64,000 bases of DNA from BP-133 sp040756995 (GTDB lineage: Bacteria; Actinomycetota; Acidimicrobiia; IMCC26256; BP-133): positions 55,223 through 119,222 of the forward strand of contig JBFLYK010000020.1 in the NCBI GenBank assembly GCA_040756995.1, in the 5' to 3' direction. Under the pieces are notes generated by a model that was given only the letters and a program-made list of their open reading frames with translations, had not been told where the DNA came from and did not search any database. A program made the position numbers and the translations under genes. Positions 1-6,364 of the stretch are shown here, in pieces (within the stretch, counting starts at the first letter, position 1; each line of letters opens with the position of its first letter).

Positions 1-107
1 CGGCCGTCTCGCCGTGCTCGGGTAGACGCACAGTCCCTTGGTCACCAAGGCTGAAAGCCGCCGATCCACAGACTCCTCGCTCCCAGAAGGAGCGGCTGCT
101 GATCGAC

Positions 108-125
108 TTGACGCTGCAGCGTCAA
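108..125. promoter_or_regulatory. 18-bp perfect palindrome, operator-like
   Basis: The sequence TTGACGCTGCAGCGTCAA is identical to its reverse complement. A second copy with the same 8-bp arms (TTGACGCT / AGCGTCAA) and a 2-bp centre lies at 263-280, so the two are spaced 155 bp apart. Each arm contains TTGACG, which resembles a -35 hexamer. Repeated perfect dyads with A/T ends are typical of regulator binding sites. Which regulator uses them is unknown. Confidence 0.5.
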
Positions 126-262
126 CGTCGAATGCGTAAGGCGAGGATCTCCTGCGGGATCCGGTTTCGCCGTTCGTGGCACAAGGGGCGGGCGCACCTC
201 ATGGAGACTGGCAACCTTCCCACAAACACGGCGGCACCACGCCACCTCGGCACCGCCCCACA

Positions 263-280
263 TTGACGCTACAGCGTCAA
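263..280. promoter_or_regulatory. Second copy of the TTGACGCT-N2-AGCGTCAA palindrome
   Basis: It has the same 8-bp inverted arms as the site at 108-125; only the centre differs (AC instead of GC). It lies about 85 bp upstream of the small plus-strand gene starting at 366 and is a candidate operator for it. The target regulator is unknown. Confidence 0.5.
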
Positions 281-365
281 CCGATGTGTTCTCATTAGAT
301 ACCGGTTTTTCGTACTGAGTCGTTGACAGTTCCGGCTGGATGGTCATAGGTTCGGACAGTCACCC

Positions 366-581
366 TTGGAGCTGGGAAGGATGGCGATGCAAGCGCCGAT
401 GAACGAGTCCGAGAGCCGGATCGGAGAGCAGCTCAGGATCGAAGCGCTGCGGGATCCGGTGATCGAAGCGGTGGGTCATCGTCCGGGCAGCGCTTACAGC
501 CGCCGGACCGGTAGTGGGGACGTATCCGTTCTGGGTGAATGCCTTCCTGGTCGGGGCTCGGGCTGGGGGTTCCGGCGATGA
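366..581 (+). CDS. Small protein coupled to the winged-helix-like gene
   Basis: A 71-aa product with no recognised domain. The main support is its end: the stop codon overlaps the ATG of the next gene in an ATGA arrangement (578-581), as in the other coupled genes of this region. The middle of the protein (EALRDPVIEAVGHRPGSAY) resembles the start of the small proteins that carry the winged-helix-like domain. It may therefore be the detached N-terminal part of such a protein, either natural or through mutation. The exact start (366, or ATGs at 381, 387 and 396) is uncertain. Confidence 0.45.
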   Translation: MELGRMAMQAPMNESESRIGEQLRIEALRDPVIEAVGHRPGSAYSRRTGSGDVSVLGECLPGRGSGWGFRR

Positions 582-1012
582 ACGGGGGCGGTCTCCCCGG
601 CCGCGTCAGAGTGGTGCCGTGGGTTGACCCAGCGCCCGGGAGCCCGACGTTTCCTGTCTCGTCCGCTTACCTGGAGGCGTGCTGGCTGGGGGTGATCGGC
701 CCGACCGCGGCCTGGACGCTGCGTCGCTTAGCGGCCGTGGTGGCGGAACGACCGGAAGGCGTCTGGGTGGACCTCCCCGACTTGGCGCAGAGCTTGGGTG
801 TTGGCCGGAGCACCAGCCGGAGTTCCGTGCTGTCCAGGACGATCGACCGTCTCGTCAGCTTTCGGTTGGCGTCATGGGACGGCGACGTGCTGCGCATCCG
901 GCAGACGGTGCCGCCGCTGACGGCTCGGCAGGCCTCCCGGCTGACCCCGCCTCTGACCAGGCTGCACGAGCGAGTGGTCCAAGCCGGGCGCGATGGCCTG
1001 GAGGTGGTCTGA
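578..1012 (+). CDS. Small winged-helix-like protein (paralogue A)
   Basis: A 144-aa protein that starts at the ATG overlapping the stop of the preceding small gene. Its C-terminal two thirds match the product of 4846-5190. Shared features in order are an IGPTAAW / VGPSSLL segment, an RSSVLSRTIDRLVSF / RSSAITRTLDRLTRF helix, and a PPLTARQASRLTPPL / PPLTRRQLTRLPPAL tail. The helical pattern followed by a short strand pair looks like a winged helix-turn-helix, so DNA binding is likely but not proven. It converges with the zinc-ribbon gene that ends at 1016, only 3 bp away. The two paralogues flank the integrase module. Confidence 0.6.
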   Translation: MNGGGLPGRVRVVPWVDPAPGSPTFPVSSAYLEACWLGVIGPTAAWTLRRLAAVVAERPEGVWVDLPDLAQSLGVGRSTSRSSVLSRTIDRLVSFRLASWDGDVLRIRQTVPPLTARQASRLTPPLTRLHERVVQAGRDGLEVV

Positions 1013-1015
1013 GTG

Positions 1016-3253
1016 TCAGCGCTGCGCTTTGGCGGCGGCGTAGGCGGCCCAGTCGCCCCTGGCGTTCTGGACCCATCGGACCGCGGTGTTGGGATGGAGA
1101 CCGAGGAGGTCGGCAAGGACAACGGGCGGCACTTCGCTGGCGAAGTCGAGCAGGACCGAACTGCGGGCGGAACGGGCCTCGATGCCGTAGCGATGAAGCT
1201 GCTGTTCGAGCCCGCCGGCGCTCAGCGGCCGACCGGGGTGTTGGCCGGGAAAGAGCCACTGGGGGCGCTCGCTCTGGCCGGTGACCGCTCGACCAGGGTG
1301 GACGGCCAGCAACCGGACCAGCTCGGCGATGGCGATGGGAAGCACGACGTCGGTGCGGCCGAAGGTGATGGAGAGGGTGTCTCCGTCGTCGTGCACATGA
1401 TCGAGACGAAGACGGACGATCCGAGCAACAGGCTGTCCGTAGCAGAGCAGCATGATGCCGGCGACCCTGATGTTGAGCGGGAAACTGTCATCGACGAGAA
1501 GACGCCGGGCGAGAGCGGCTTGTTCGTCAGCGTCCGCGCTGCGGCCGGGGGTGGGATCGGGTCGACGAACGATGTCGACGTCCTTGGCCAGGCGTTGCCG
1601 GCAGGCCCACCGCAGAAAATCTCGAGCGCCACGTCGGCCGGGCGGGCCGGCCAACCAGAGGTCAACGTCGGCCTGGGTGCAGGTGGCCAACGTGCGGCCG
1701 TGAGATTGAAGCCAGGCCATGAGGCGGATGGCTTCGCGGATTGTCGTCCGGGCGTGGGACATGGACGACGCTCCCCGGCGAGCGACCCGGCCTCGGTAGC
1801 GTCGCAGCACCCACCAACGGGCGAAGGCCTCGAGGACCCGCCGGTCCTCGGCCTGTTCCATCAGGTTCAGTTGGGCGTCGATCCATGCCTCCAGGCTTGC
1901 CGTGTCGTCGTGGCGTTCGGGAAGCACGCCGGCCGCGACAAGGACGTGGCGCAGGTGCCTCAGCGACTTGGTGGGCGGCAGGTCGTCAAGAGCTTCGTGG
2001 CTCAACGGGAGATCTCCGGCGGCCATCGCGCCCAGCACCTGGCGGGTCTCGGCGTTGGCCAGCCAGCGCAGACACGCCCGGGGGCTCGAGCTCGCCGCCA
2101 GCGTCGTCCGGAGCCCGTCGAGCGCAGGGGCGGCGCCGATGAGCTGATCCAGGCGGCGGCGCAGCGAGCAGGCGAAGCAACGGCCGGCCGCGTAGCGGCG
2201 GGCCTCGACGCCGCACTCCTCACAGACCGACAGGGGTGGCAGCCCGGCGCAGTCGGAGCACAGGGCCTGTCCGTTCCGGTTGCGGGGGTCAATGCGGCGG
2301 ACCTGTCCGCAGCCGACACACAGCCCCCGGGATTCGAGCGTCTTGTAGCGGCAGGTGGTGCAGACCGGCCCTTCCGGCCAGACGACGGCGACCATCGCCC
2401 GGTGCCCGCAGCGGGCGCACTCCGTTCTCCGTTTGGCGCAGGTCTGGCAACGAGGATTGCCGTTCCGGATCCCATAGCCGGGGAGGGTCCGGCCACAGAT
2501 CGAGCAGGTCACCAGTGGCCGGGGCGGCACGCAGCGACCACAGAGTCCGCCGCCATCGGCCGCTCGCCGGGCGACTTTGGCCACTCGGCCGCAGCTGGCG
2601 CACTCCTCGATGGTCAGGGCCAACCGGCAGGCGGCGCACAAGCCCGTGCCGTCCGGGAGACGGTTGTTGATCGGCTGAATCCTTCCGCAGCGCGAGCACG
2701 CTTCCGATCGCTTGAGCTTCGAGGCGCAGGGGGTGCAGATCCGCTGGCCGGCGAGGCGTTCCCGCAGCCGGCGGGTCGTCCCGCACCGACAACACGTCGG
2801 GGGCGTCACGGTGAGGGCACCGACGGTTTGGAGTTCGGCCACCAGCCGGCCGACGACCGCGGGGCCCGTGGAGGTTCCGAGCAGCGGCGCTGGTCCGCCG
2901 GCGAGCGCGTCAGCCAACCAGCGGGTCTGGCGCAGGTCCCGGGCTGCTCGCCGGATCGCTTCGACGATGACGTCCTGTTCCAGGTGCGGTTCGAGCGCGG
3001 CGACGAGCTCGGCGATGTCGATCCGCAGGGCACTGGCCTCAGTGGCGGCATCCTGCCGACGAACGCACGTGTGGCACAACGCCCGGCCGTCTGGGCGGCG
3101 ACGGTTGGGGGTCTGGTGCCGGCCGCACGCGGCGCACTCCTCCAGTCGGTCCCGGGCGTAGCACGCGCTGCAGATCCGACCCTGCGGACCGTTCTGCGAC
3201 AGCCGCACCGCCCGACCACAGGAGGCGCAGCGTGACCCGTCCTGGACGCTCAC
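1016..3253 (-). CDS. Nine-zinc-ribbon protein with a degenerate tyrosine-recombinase domain
   Basis: A 745-aa protein. I chose the GTG at 3253 because it overlaps the stop of the XRE gene (GTGA, 3250-3253); a longer frame would run through that gene. The N-terminal half holds nine ribbons of the form CxxC...CxxC, each pair about 15-20 residues apart, interrupted by a helical segment after the second. The C-terminal third looks like a tyrosine recombinase catalytic fold: a core-binding-like region, then a LLCYGQPVARIVRLRL segment at the position of the first catalytic Arg, and a final LLGLHPNTAVRWVQNA segment where active enzymes have GH...Y. Tyrosine is replaced by Trp and the HxxR box is altered, so I expect it to be catalytically dead. 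It is the last gene of an integrase-XRE-zinc operon and is probably a DNA-targeting partner of the active integrase. Confidence 0.7.
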   Translation of the reverse strand: MSVQDGSRCASCGRAVRLSQNGPQGRICSACYARDRLEECAACGRHQTPNRRRPDGRALCHTCVRRQDAATEASALRIDIAELVAALEPHLEQDVIVEAIRRAARDLRQTRWLADALAGGPAPLLGTSTGPAVVGRLVAELQTVGALTVTPPTCCRCGTTRRLRERLAGQRICTPCASKLKRSEACSRCGRIQPINNRLPDGTGLCAACRLALTIEECASCGRVAKVARRAADGGGLCGRCVPPRPLVTCSICGRTLPGYGIRNGNPRCQTCAKRRTECARCGHRAMVAVVWPEGPVCTTCRYKTLESRGLCVGCGQVRRIDPRNRNGQALCSDCAGLPPLSVCEECGVEARRYAAGRCFACSLRRRLDQLIGAAPALDGLRTTLAASSSPRACLRWLANAETRQVLGAMAAGDLPLSHEALDDLPPTKSLRHLRHVLVAAGVLPERHDDTASLEAWIDAQLNLMEQAEDRRVLEAFARWWVLRRYRGRVARRGASSMSHARTTIREAIRLMAWLQSHGRTLATCTQADVDLWLAGPPGRRGARDFLRWACRQRLAKDVDIVRRPDPTPGRSADADEQAALARRLLVDDSFPLNIRVAGIMLLCYGQPVARIVRLRLDHVHDDGDTLSITFGRTDVVLPIAIAELVRLLAVHPGRAVTGQSERPQWLFPGQHPGRPLSAGGLEQQLHRYGIEARSARSSVLLDFASEVPPVVLADLLGLHPNTAVRWVQNARGDWAAYAAAKAQR

Positions 3254-3576
3254 CGATCGGGCAGGATGCGAGCGCGTTTCGGCCGCAAGGGGGCGACCTC
3301 GCCGCCACCGCCGGACACCCGCCGCTTGACTCGAACCTCCTTGGCTTCCACCGGCTCGATGAGATCCGTGCTGGTGCACTCCAGCGCGTCGCACAAGGCC
3401 ATGAGCGTCTTGAGGGACAGCCGTTCCGGGGTTTGGGTCACCAGCCGGTAGACCTGGGCCGCCGACAGGTCAATCCCTCGCTCGGCCAGCAGCGGCGCCA
3501 AATCGGTGGTGGCCCACAGGCCCCGAGCGGCCATCACCTCCCGCAATTTCCAGCGGTAGTCGAGTTTGGGTCCCAT
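3250..3576 (-). CDS. XRE-family HTH regulator of the integrase module
   Basis: A 108-aa protein with a Cro/C1-type helix-turn-helix over roughly residues 10-65; the recognition-helix region is SAAQVYRLVTQ and is followed by LSLKTLMALCDALECTSTDLI, a classic XRE ending. The C-terminus is basic (VKRRV...RPKRARI). It starts 12 bp after the integrase stop and ends inside the start of the zinc-ribbon gene, so the three genes form one operon. A role in controlling the module or assisting recombination is inferred from position. Confidence 0.85.
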   Translation of the reverse strand: MGPKLDYRWKLREVMAARGLWATTDLAPLLAERGIDLSAAQVYRLVTQTPERLSLKTLMALCDALECTSTDLIEPVEAKEVRVKRRVSGGGGEVAPLRPKRARILPDR

Positions 3577-3588
3577 CTCCCGCTCCTC

Positions 3589-4683
3589 TCAGCCCTCCAG
3601 GCGCCGGTCGAGGACCTGGCGCAGGGCGGTGTTCTTGTAATCGGAACTGACCCCGGTGTAGAGGGCCGTCGTCGACGCCCAGGAGTGGCCAACCTGCTGC
3701 TGCACGAACAGCGGGTCGAAGCCGTCCTCGATCAGATGGGTGACGTAGCTGTGCCGCAAGCAGTGCGGGCCCAGCTCGGTCGGGAGTCCGGCCTCATCCC
3801 GCAGCGCCGCGAACATCTTCGAGACGTTGGCGTCCGCCACGAAACCACCGCGCTCGGTCGGCCACATCGCTGGCAACCCTTCGAAGTCGTAGCGAGGCCG
3901 GACCTCGGTCAAGTACTCCTCCACCACCTCGACCGCCCAGCCGAACACGCTCAACACCGTCCGTCGCCGGGGCGGCCCGCCCGGCAGAGACTTCGCCCAC
4001 CGCACCGACAGCGCCCCGTGGTTGCCGAACTCGGGAGCCTTGGAGTTCCGGGACCAATCCACCGTCTCCAACCGGGCGGCCTCCCGGCGCCGGAGGCCCC
4101 ACCCGTAGGCCACCTTCCACAGCGTGGCGTCCCGGAACGCCGCCAACCAACCCTTGCGTCCCTGGTTGCGGATCCGCACCACCCGCTCGTCGGCAGCGTC
4201 GAAGAACACCTGAAGTTCCTCTCGGGTCAGCGGCCGGTTGCTCGGTCGACCTTCGTAGTCGGCCACGTGGCCGGCGGTGTTCCACTCGTGGCAGATCTGA
4301 ACCGGGTGGGTGCCGAAGCGACGCTCGCATTCCGACGGCCACTCGTAGCGGGCATCGGTGATGTACTCCATGAAGATCCGCAGCGACAGGTGCACGCCCC
4401 GCACCGTCGAGTGCGCCAGACGCCGCTCCGCCAACGCCGCCGTCGTCCACTCCTCCACGTCCTGGGCCCGCCACCGCCACGGATACTCGTTCGTCCACGC
4501 CGCGAACCGGCGCAGCTGCCCCTCCCGCCCGGCGATCGTCGTCGTGCACAACAGCCGCGACCGCTGCTGCACGGCGAAGCCCCGCAACATCCCCTCCCAC
4601 ACCTGCTCCTCGGGGTGCAGCAGCGTGACGCCACCCACGAGCTGAACCACAGCCGAGCTCGGCTCATCACCCCGATTACGCAC
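3589..4683 (-). CDS. Tyrosine-type site-specific recombinase/integrase
   Basis: A 364-aa protein starting at GTG 4683, preceded by a strong GGGAGGGG ribosome site 6 bp upstream. The catalytic set is complete: Arg in GWGLRRREAARL (about residue 197), HCLRH (about 306), GHSWASTTALY with His and the nucleophilic Tyr (about 342). An N-terminal SAM-like core-binding region precedes it. It catalyses DNA strand exchange, presumably moving this module or the larger element. It is the first gene of the operon with the XRE and zinc-ribbon genes. A 17-bp repeat lies 20 bp upstream of its start. Confidence 0.92.
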   Translation of the reverse strand: MRNRGDEPSSAVVQLVGGVTLLHPEEQVWEGMLRGFAVQQRSRLLCTTTIAGREGQLRRFAAWTNEYPWRWRAQDVEEWTTAALAERRLAHSTVRGVHLSLRIFMEYITDARYEWPSECERRFGTHPVQICHEWNTAGHVADYEGRPSNRPLTREELQVFFDAADERVVRIRNQGRKGWLAAFRDATLWKVAYGWGLRRREAARLETVDWSRNSKAPEFGNHGALSVRWAKSLPGGPPRRRTVLSVFGWAVEVVEEYLTEVRPRYDFEGLPAMWPTERGGFVADANVSKMFAALRDEAGLPTELGPHCLRHSYVTHLIEDGFDPLFVQQQVGHSWASTTALYTGVSSDYKNTALRQVLDRRLEG

Positions 4684-4702
4684 TGGCGACCCCTCCCCCG
4701 CC

Positions 4703-4719
4703 CGCTTGCATCAGATGAA
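4703..4719 (+). repeat. 17-bp direct repeat, copy 1, upstream of the integrase
   Basis: CGCTTGCATCAGATGAA occurs here and again at 4855-4871, with a 152-bp period. This copy sits 20 bp upstream of the integrase GTG. The first ten bases also occur inverted at 386-395 (GATGCAAGCG), at the far side of the module. It could be an integrase or XRE binding site, or a core site left by recombination. Confidence 0.6.
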
Positions 4720-4845
4720 AGAATCGCTCATCGAGGACGAGGGCGGGTGGATACCCCCACGTCAGGCCCCAGATCGCTCACTTCACCGGCCAGGCCTCCG
4801 GCGCCCCCACCAGCGCAAACAGCCAGCTCACGGCCAGTTCTGGCC

Positions 4846-5190
4846 ATGGCCATTCGCTTGCATCAGATGAATATGCGGCGGTTCTACTACTTGCCACTCG
4901 TCGGCCCGTCGAGCCTCCTGTGCGCCGAGATCCTGAGCGAGGGGCTGGCCCATCAACCGGACGGCTACGAGATCGAGGTCGCTTTCCTCGGAGCCGTGCT
5001 CGGATTGCCGGGGAAGGCCGGGCGGTCGTCCGCGATCACCCGCACGCTCGACCGCCTGACCCGCTTCGGGCTCGCCCGTCACCATCCCGCCCAGTCGCTG
5101 TACCGGGTCCGCCTGGCCTGGCCGCCGCTCACCCGCCGCCAGCTGACGCGCCTCCCACCGGCGCTGGCGGCGCTCCATCCCGCCAGTTGA
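4846..5190 (+). CDS. Small winged-helix-like protein (paralogue B)
   Basis: A protein of up to 114 aa, divergent from the integrase. It is related along most of its length to the protein at 578-1012 but lacks that protein's N-terminal part. The shared helix is RSSAITRTLDRLTRFGLA, and the shared tail is PPLTRRQLTRLPPAL. The start is uncertain (4846, 4867 or 4873; none has a good ribosome site). The likely function is DNA binding. It leads a run of small plus-strand genes that continues at 5329. Confidence 0.6.
   Translation: MAIRLHQMNMRRFYYLPLVGPSSLLCAEILSEGLAHQPDGYEIEVAFLGAVLGLPGKAGRSSAITRTLDRLTRFGLARHHPAQSLYRVRLAWPPLTRRQLTRLPPALAALHPAS
4855..4871 (+). repeat. 17-bp direct repeat, copy 2, at the start of paralogue B
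   Basis: Identical to 4703-4719. It overlaps the first possible codons of the winged-helix-like gene (ATG candidates at 4846, 4867 and 4873). If translation starts at 4873 the repeat lies just upstream of the gene. A perfect dyad GGCCA-gttc-TGGCC lies immediately before (4832-4845). Confidence 0.6.
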
Positions 5191-5328
5191 CCTTCTCCCG
5201 GGGCGGCGTCGGGGAGTCGGCCGCCACCCGGGCGAGGCGACGGAGGGGTGACCGTTCGGGGAAGTCGGTCATCCCTCCGCTCGCCGGTCGCTCCCCCGCT
5301 TGCGTCGACCAGCAGGAAGGATCTCACC

Positions 5329-5484
5329 ATGAACGTCGTCGCTCTCGCCCGGCCGTTCACCGGCCAACCGGGATGCCGCACCGTCACCCCGTCCGAAGCC
5401 GAGCCCACCGGCACGATCCTCACCCTCCCGGCCGAGGGCGCCGACGGGCCGGCGCCGGCCCCGATCATCGGGACATCACGATGA
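5329..5484 (+). CDS. Small hypothetical protein (51 aa)
   Basis: The ATG at 5329 follows an AGGAAGGA ribosome site with 7-8 bp spacing. The stop overlaps the next ATG (ATGA, 5481-5484), which supports a real, translationally coupled gene. The product is rich in Pro, Ala and Gly, and no domain is recognised. Confidence 0.55.
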   Translation: MNVVALARPFTGQPGCRTVTPSEAEPTGTILTLPAEGADGPAPAPIIGTSR

Positions 5485-6129
5485 GCGTGAACGGCGACAC
5501 CCACCCGTTCGCAATCCCTTCGGCCCATCTCGTCGGTGCGGTCGGCGGGCAGGGAACGACCACGGTCGCCACCATCCTTGCCGCCCTGGCCGCCCGCCAC
5601 CGACCGACGGCGCTGGTCGCCGCCCGGCCTCGGGACGTGTGCGTCATCGCCGGCATCAGCCCAGGCCCAGGAGTGCGCGACGAGCAGGTGCCGCTCGAGC
5701 TCGCGCCGCCTCACGCTGTGCGCCGGGTGCGCATCCGCCCGTCCGCCGTTCGATGGTCCGGCCACGCTCACGATCGTGGACGGCGGCCGGGCCGACGACC
5801 TGGACGCCGGCCGCGACCCGCACGCGGCCAGGCACCGGTGGCTGGTCGTGCGAGGCCCGTGCTACGTGGCCCTCAGGGCGGCTCTGGAGGCCGCCTGGCC
5901 GGCCGACGGAGTGATCGTGGTATCGGAGCCTGGTCGGGCGCTCCGGGCGGCCGACGTGGCCGACGTACTCGCAGTCCCTGTCGTCGCCGAGGTAGCCGTC
6001 GATCCTCGGGTGGCGAGAGCGGTCGACGCCGGCTTGCTCCTCGACCAGGTCACCCGGCTGCCGAGCCTCCGCCCGCTGGCGGCGCTCGTCCGGCGGCACT
6101 GGCCGCTCGACGTGGAGGCGTCTGCATGA
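5481..6129 (+). pseudogene. ParA/MinD-like ATPase-type protein, frameshifted
   Basis: Translation from ATG 5481 gives a start typical of MinD/ParA-like proteins: a hydrophobic strand, then VGGQGTTTVATILAALAA, a P-loop-like turn lacking the usual Lys. This frame becomes implausible near 5750. The +1 frame then continues with TLTIVDGGRADDLDAG and WLVVRGPCYVALRAALEAAW, which look like the later strands of the same fold, and ends at 6129. Joining the two needs one base change near 5745-5760. It may be a real mutation, a programmed shift or a sequence error. The gene is ATGA-coupled on both sides. Confidence 0.55.
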
Positions 6130-6350
6130 GGGGGACCGGTCCGCAGGAGCAGCAGTGGCAGCGATGCCGGACGCCGCTCCCCGCCGGGCACACCCACCAC
6201 CGACGAATCCTCCAGCACTACCCGAAGAAGCAACCCGAACGAACCACCAAACCCAACGAACCCAAACGAATCAAGAACCAACGCAACGCGAAGCAACGCA
6301 AGACAACACCGAAACTCAACCAACCAACCGAAGTACTGAAGAACCCCTAA
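6126..6350 (+). CDS. Small basic protein encoded by an A/C-rich tract
   Basis: Starts at the ATG that overlaps the stop of the preceding frame (6126-6129) and encodes 74 residues rich in Lys, Arg, Asn, Pro and Thr (for example KPNEPKRIKNQRNAKQRK). The DNA from about 6185 is very poor in T and G compared with the surrounding high-GC sequence, so the protein composition may simply reflect an unusual DNA tract. No domain is recognised. Confidence 0.35.
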   Translation: MRGTGPQEQQWQRCRTPLPAGHTHHRRILQHYPKKQPERTTKPNEPKRIKNQRNAKQRKTTPKLNQPTEVLKNP

Positions 6351-6364
6351 ATGAGGCCCACAGA

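Larger units (their letters stand above)
1..365. other. Gene-poor left edge with two operator-like palindromes
   Basis: I find no convincing gene here. A 101-codon open frame on the minus strand (42-347) has no recognisable domain and reads through both palindromes described separately, so I do not call it. The stretch lies upstream of the small plus-strand gene at 366 and could hold its promoter. The segment 295-325 is noticeably richer in A and T than its surroundings. Confidence 0.4.

Noticed and set aside
5862..6323. Minus-strand frame with hydrophobic residues (VLDSFGFVGFGGSFGLLL)
   Set aside because: It is the complement of the A/C-rich tract; the G/T-rich codons create hydrophobic residues automatically, and it opposes coupled plus-strand genes.
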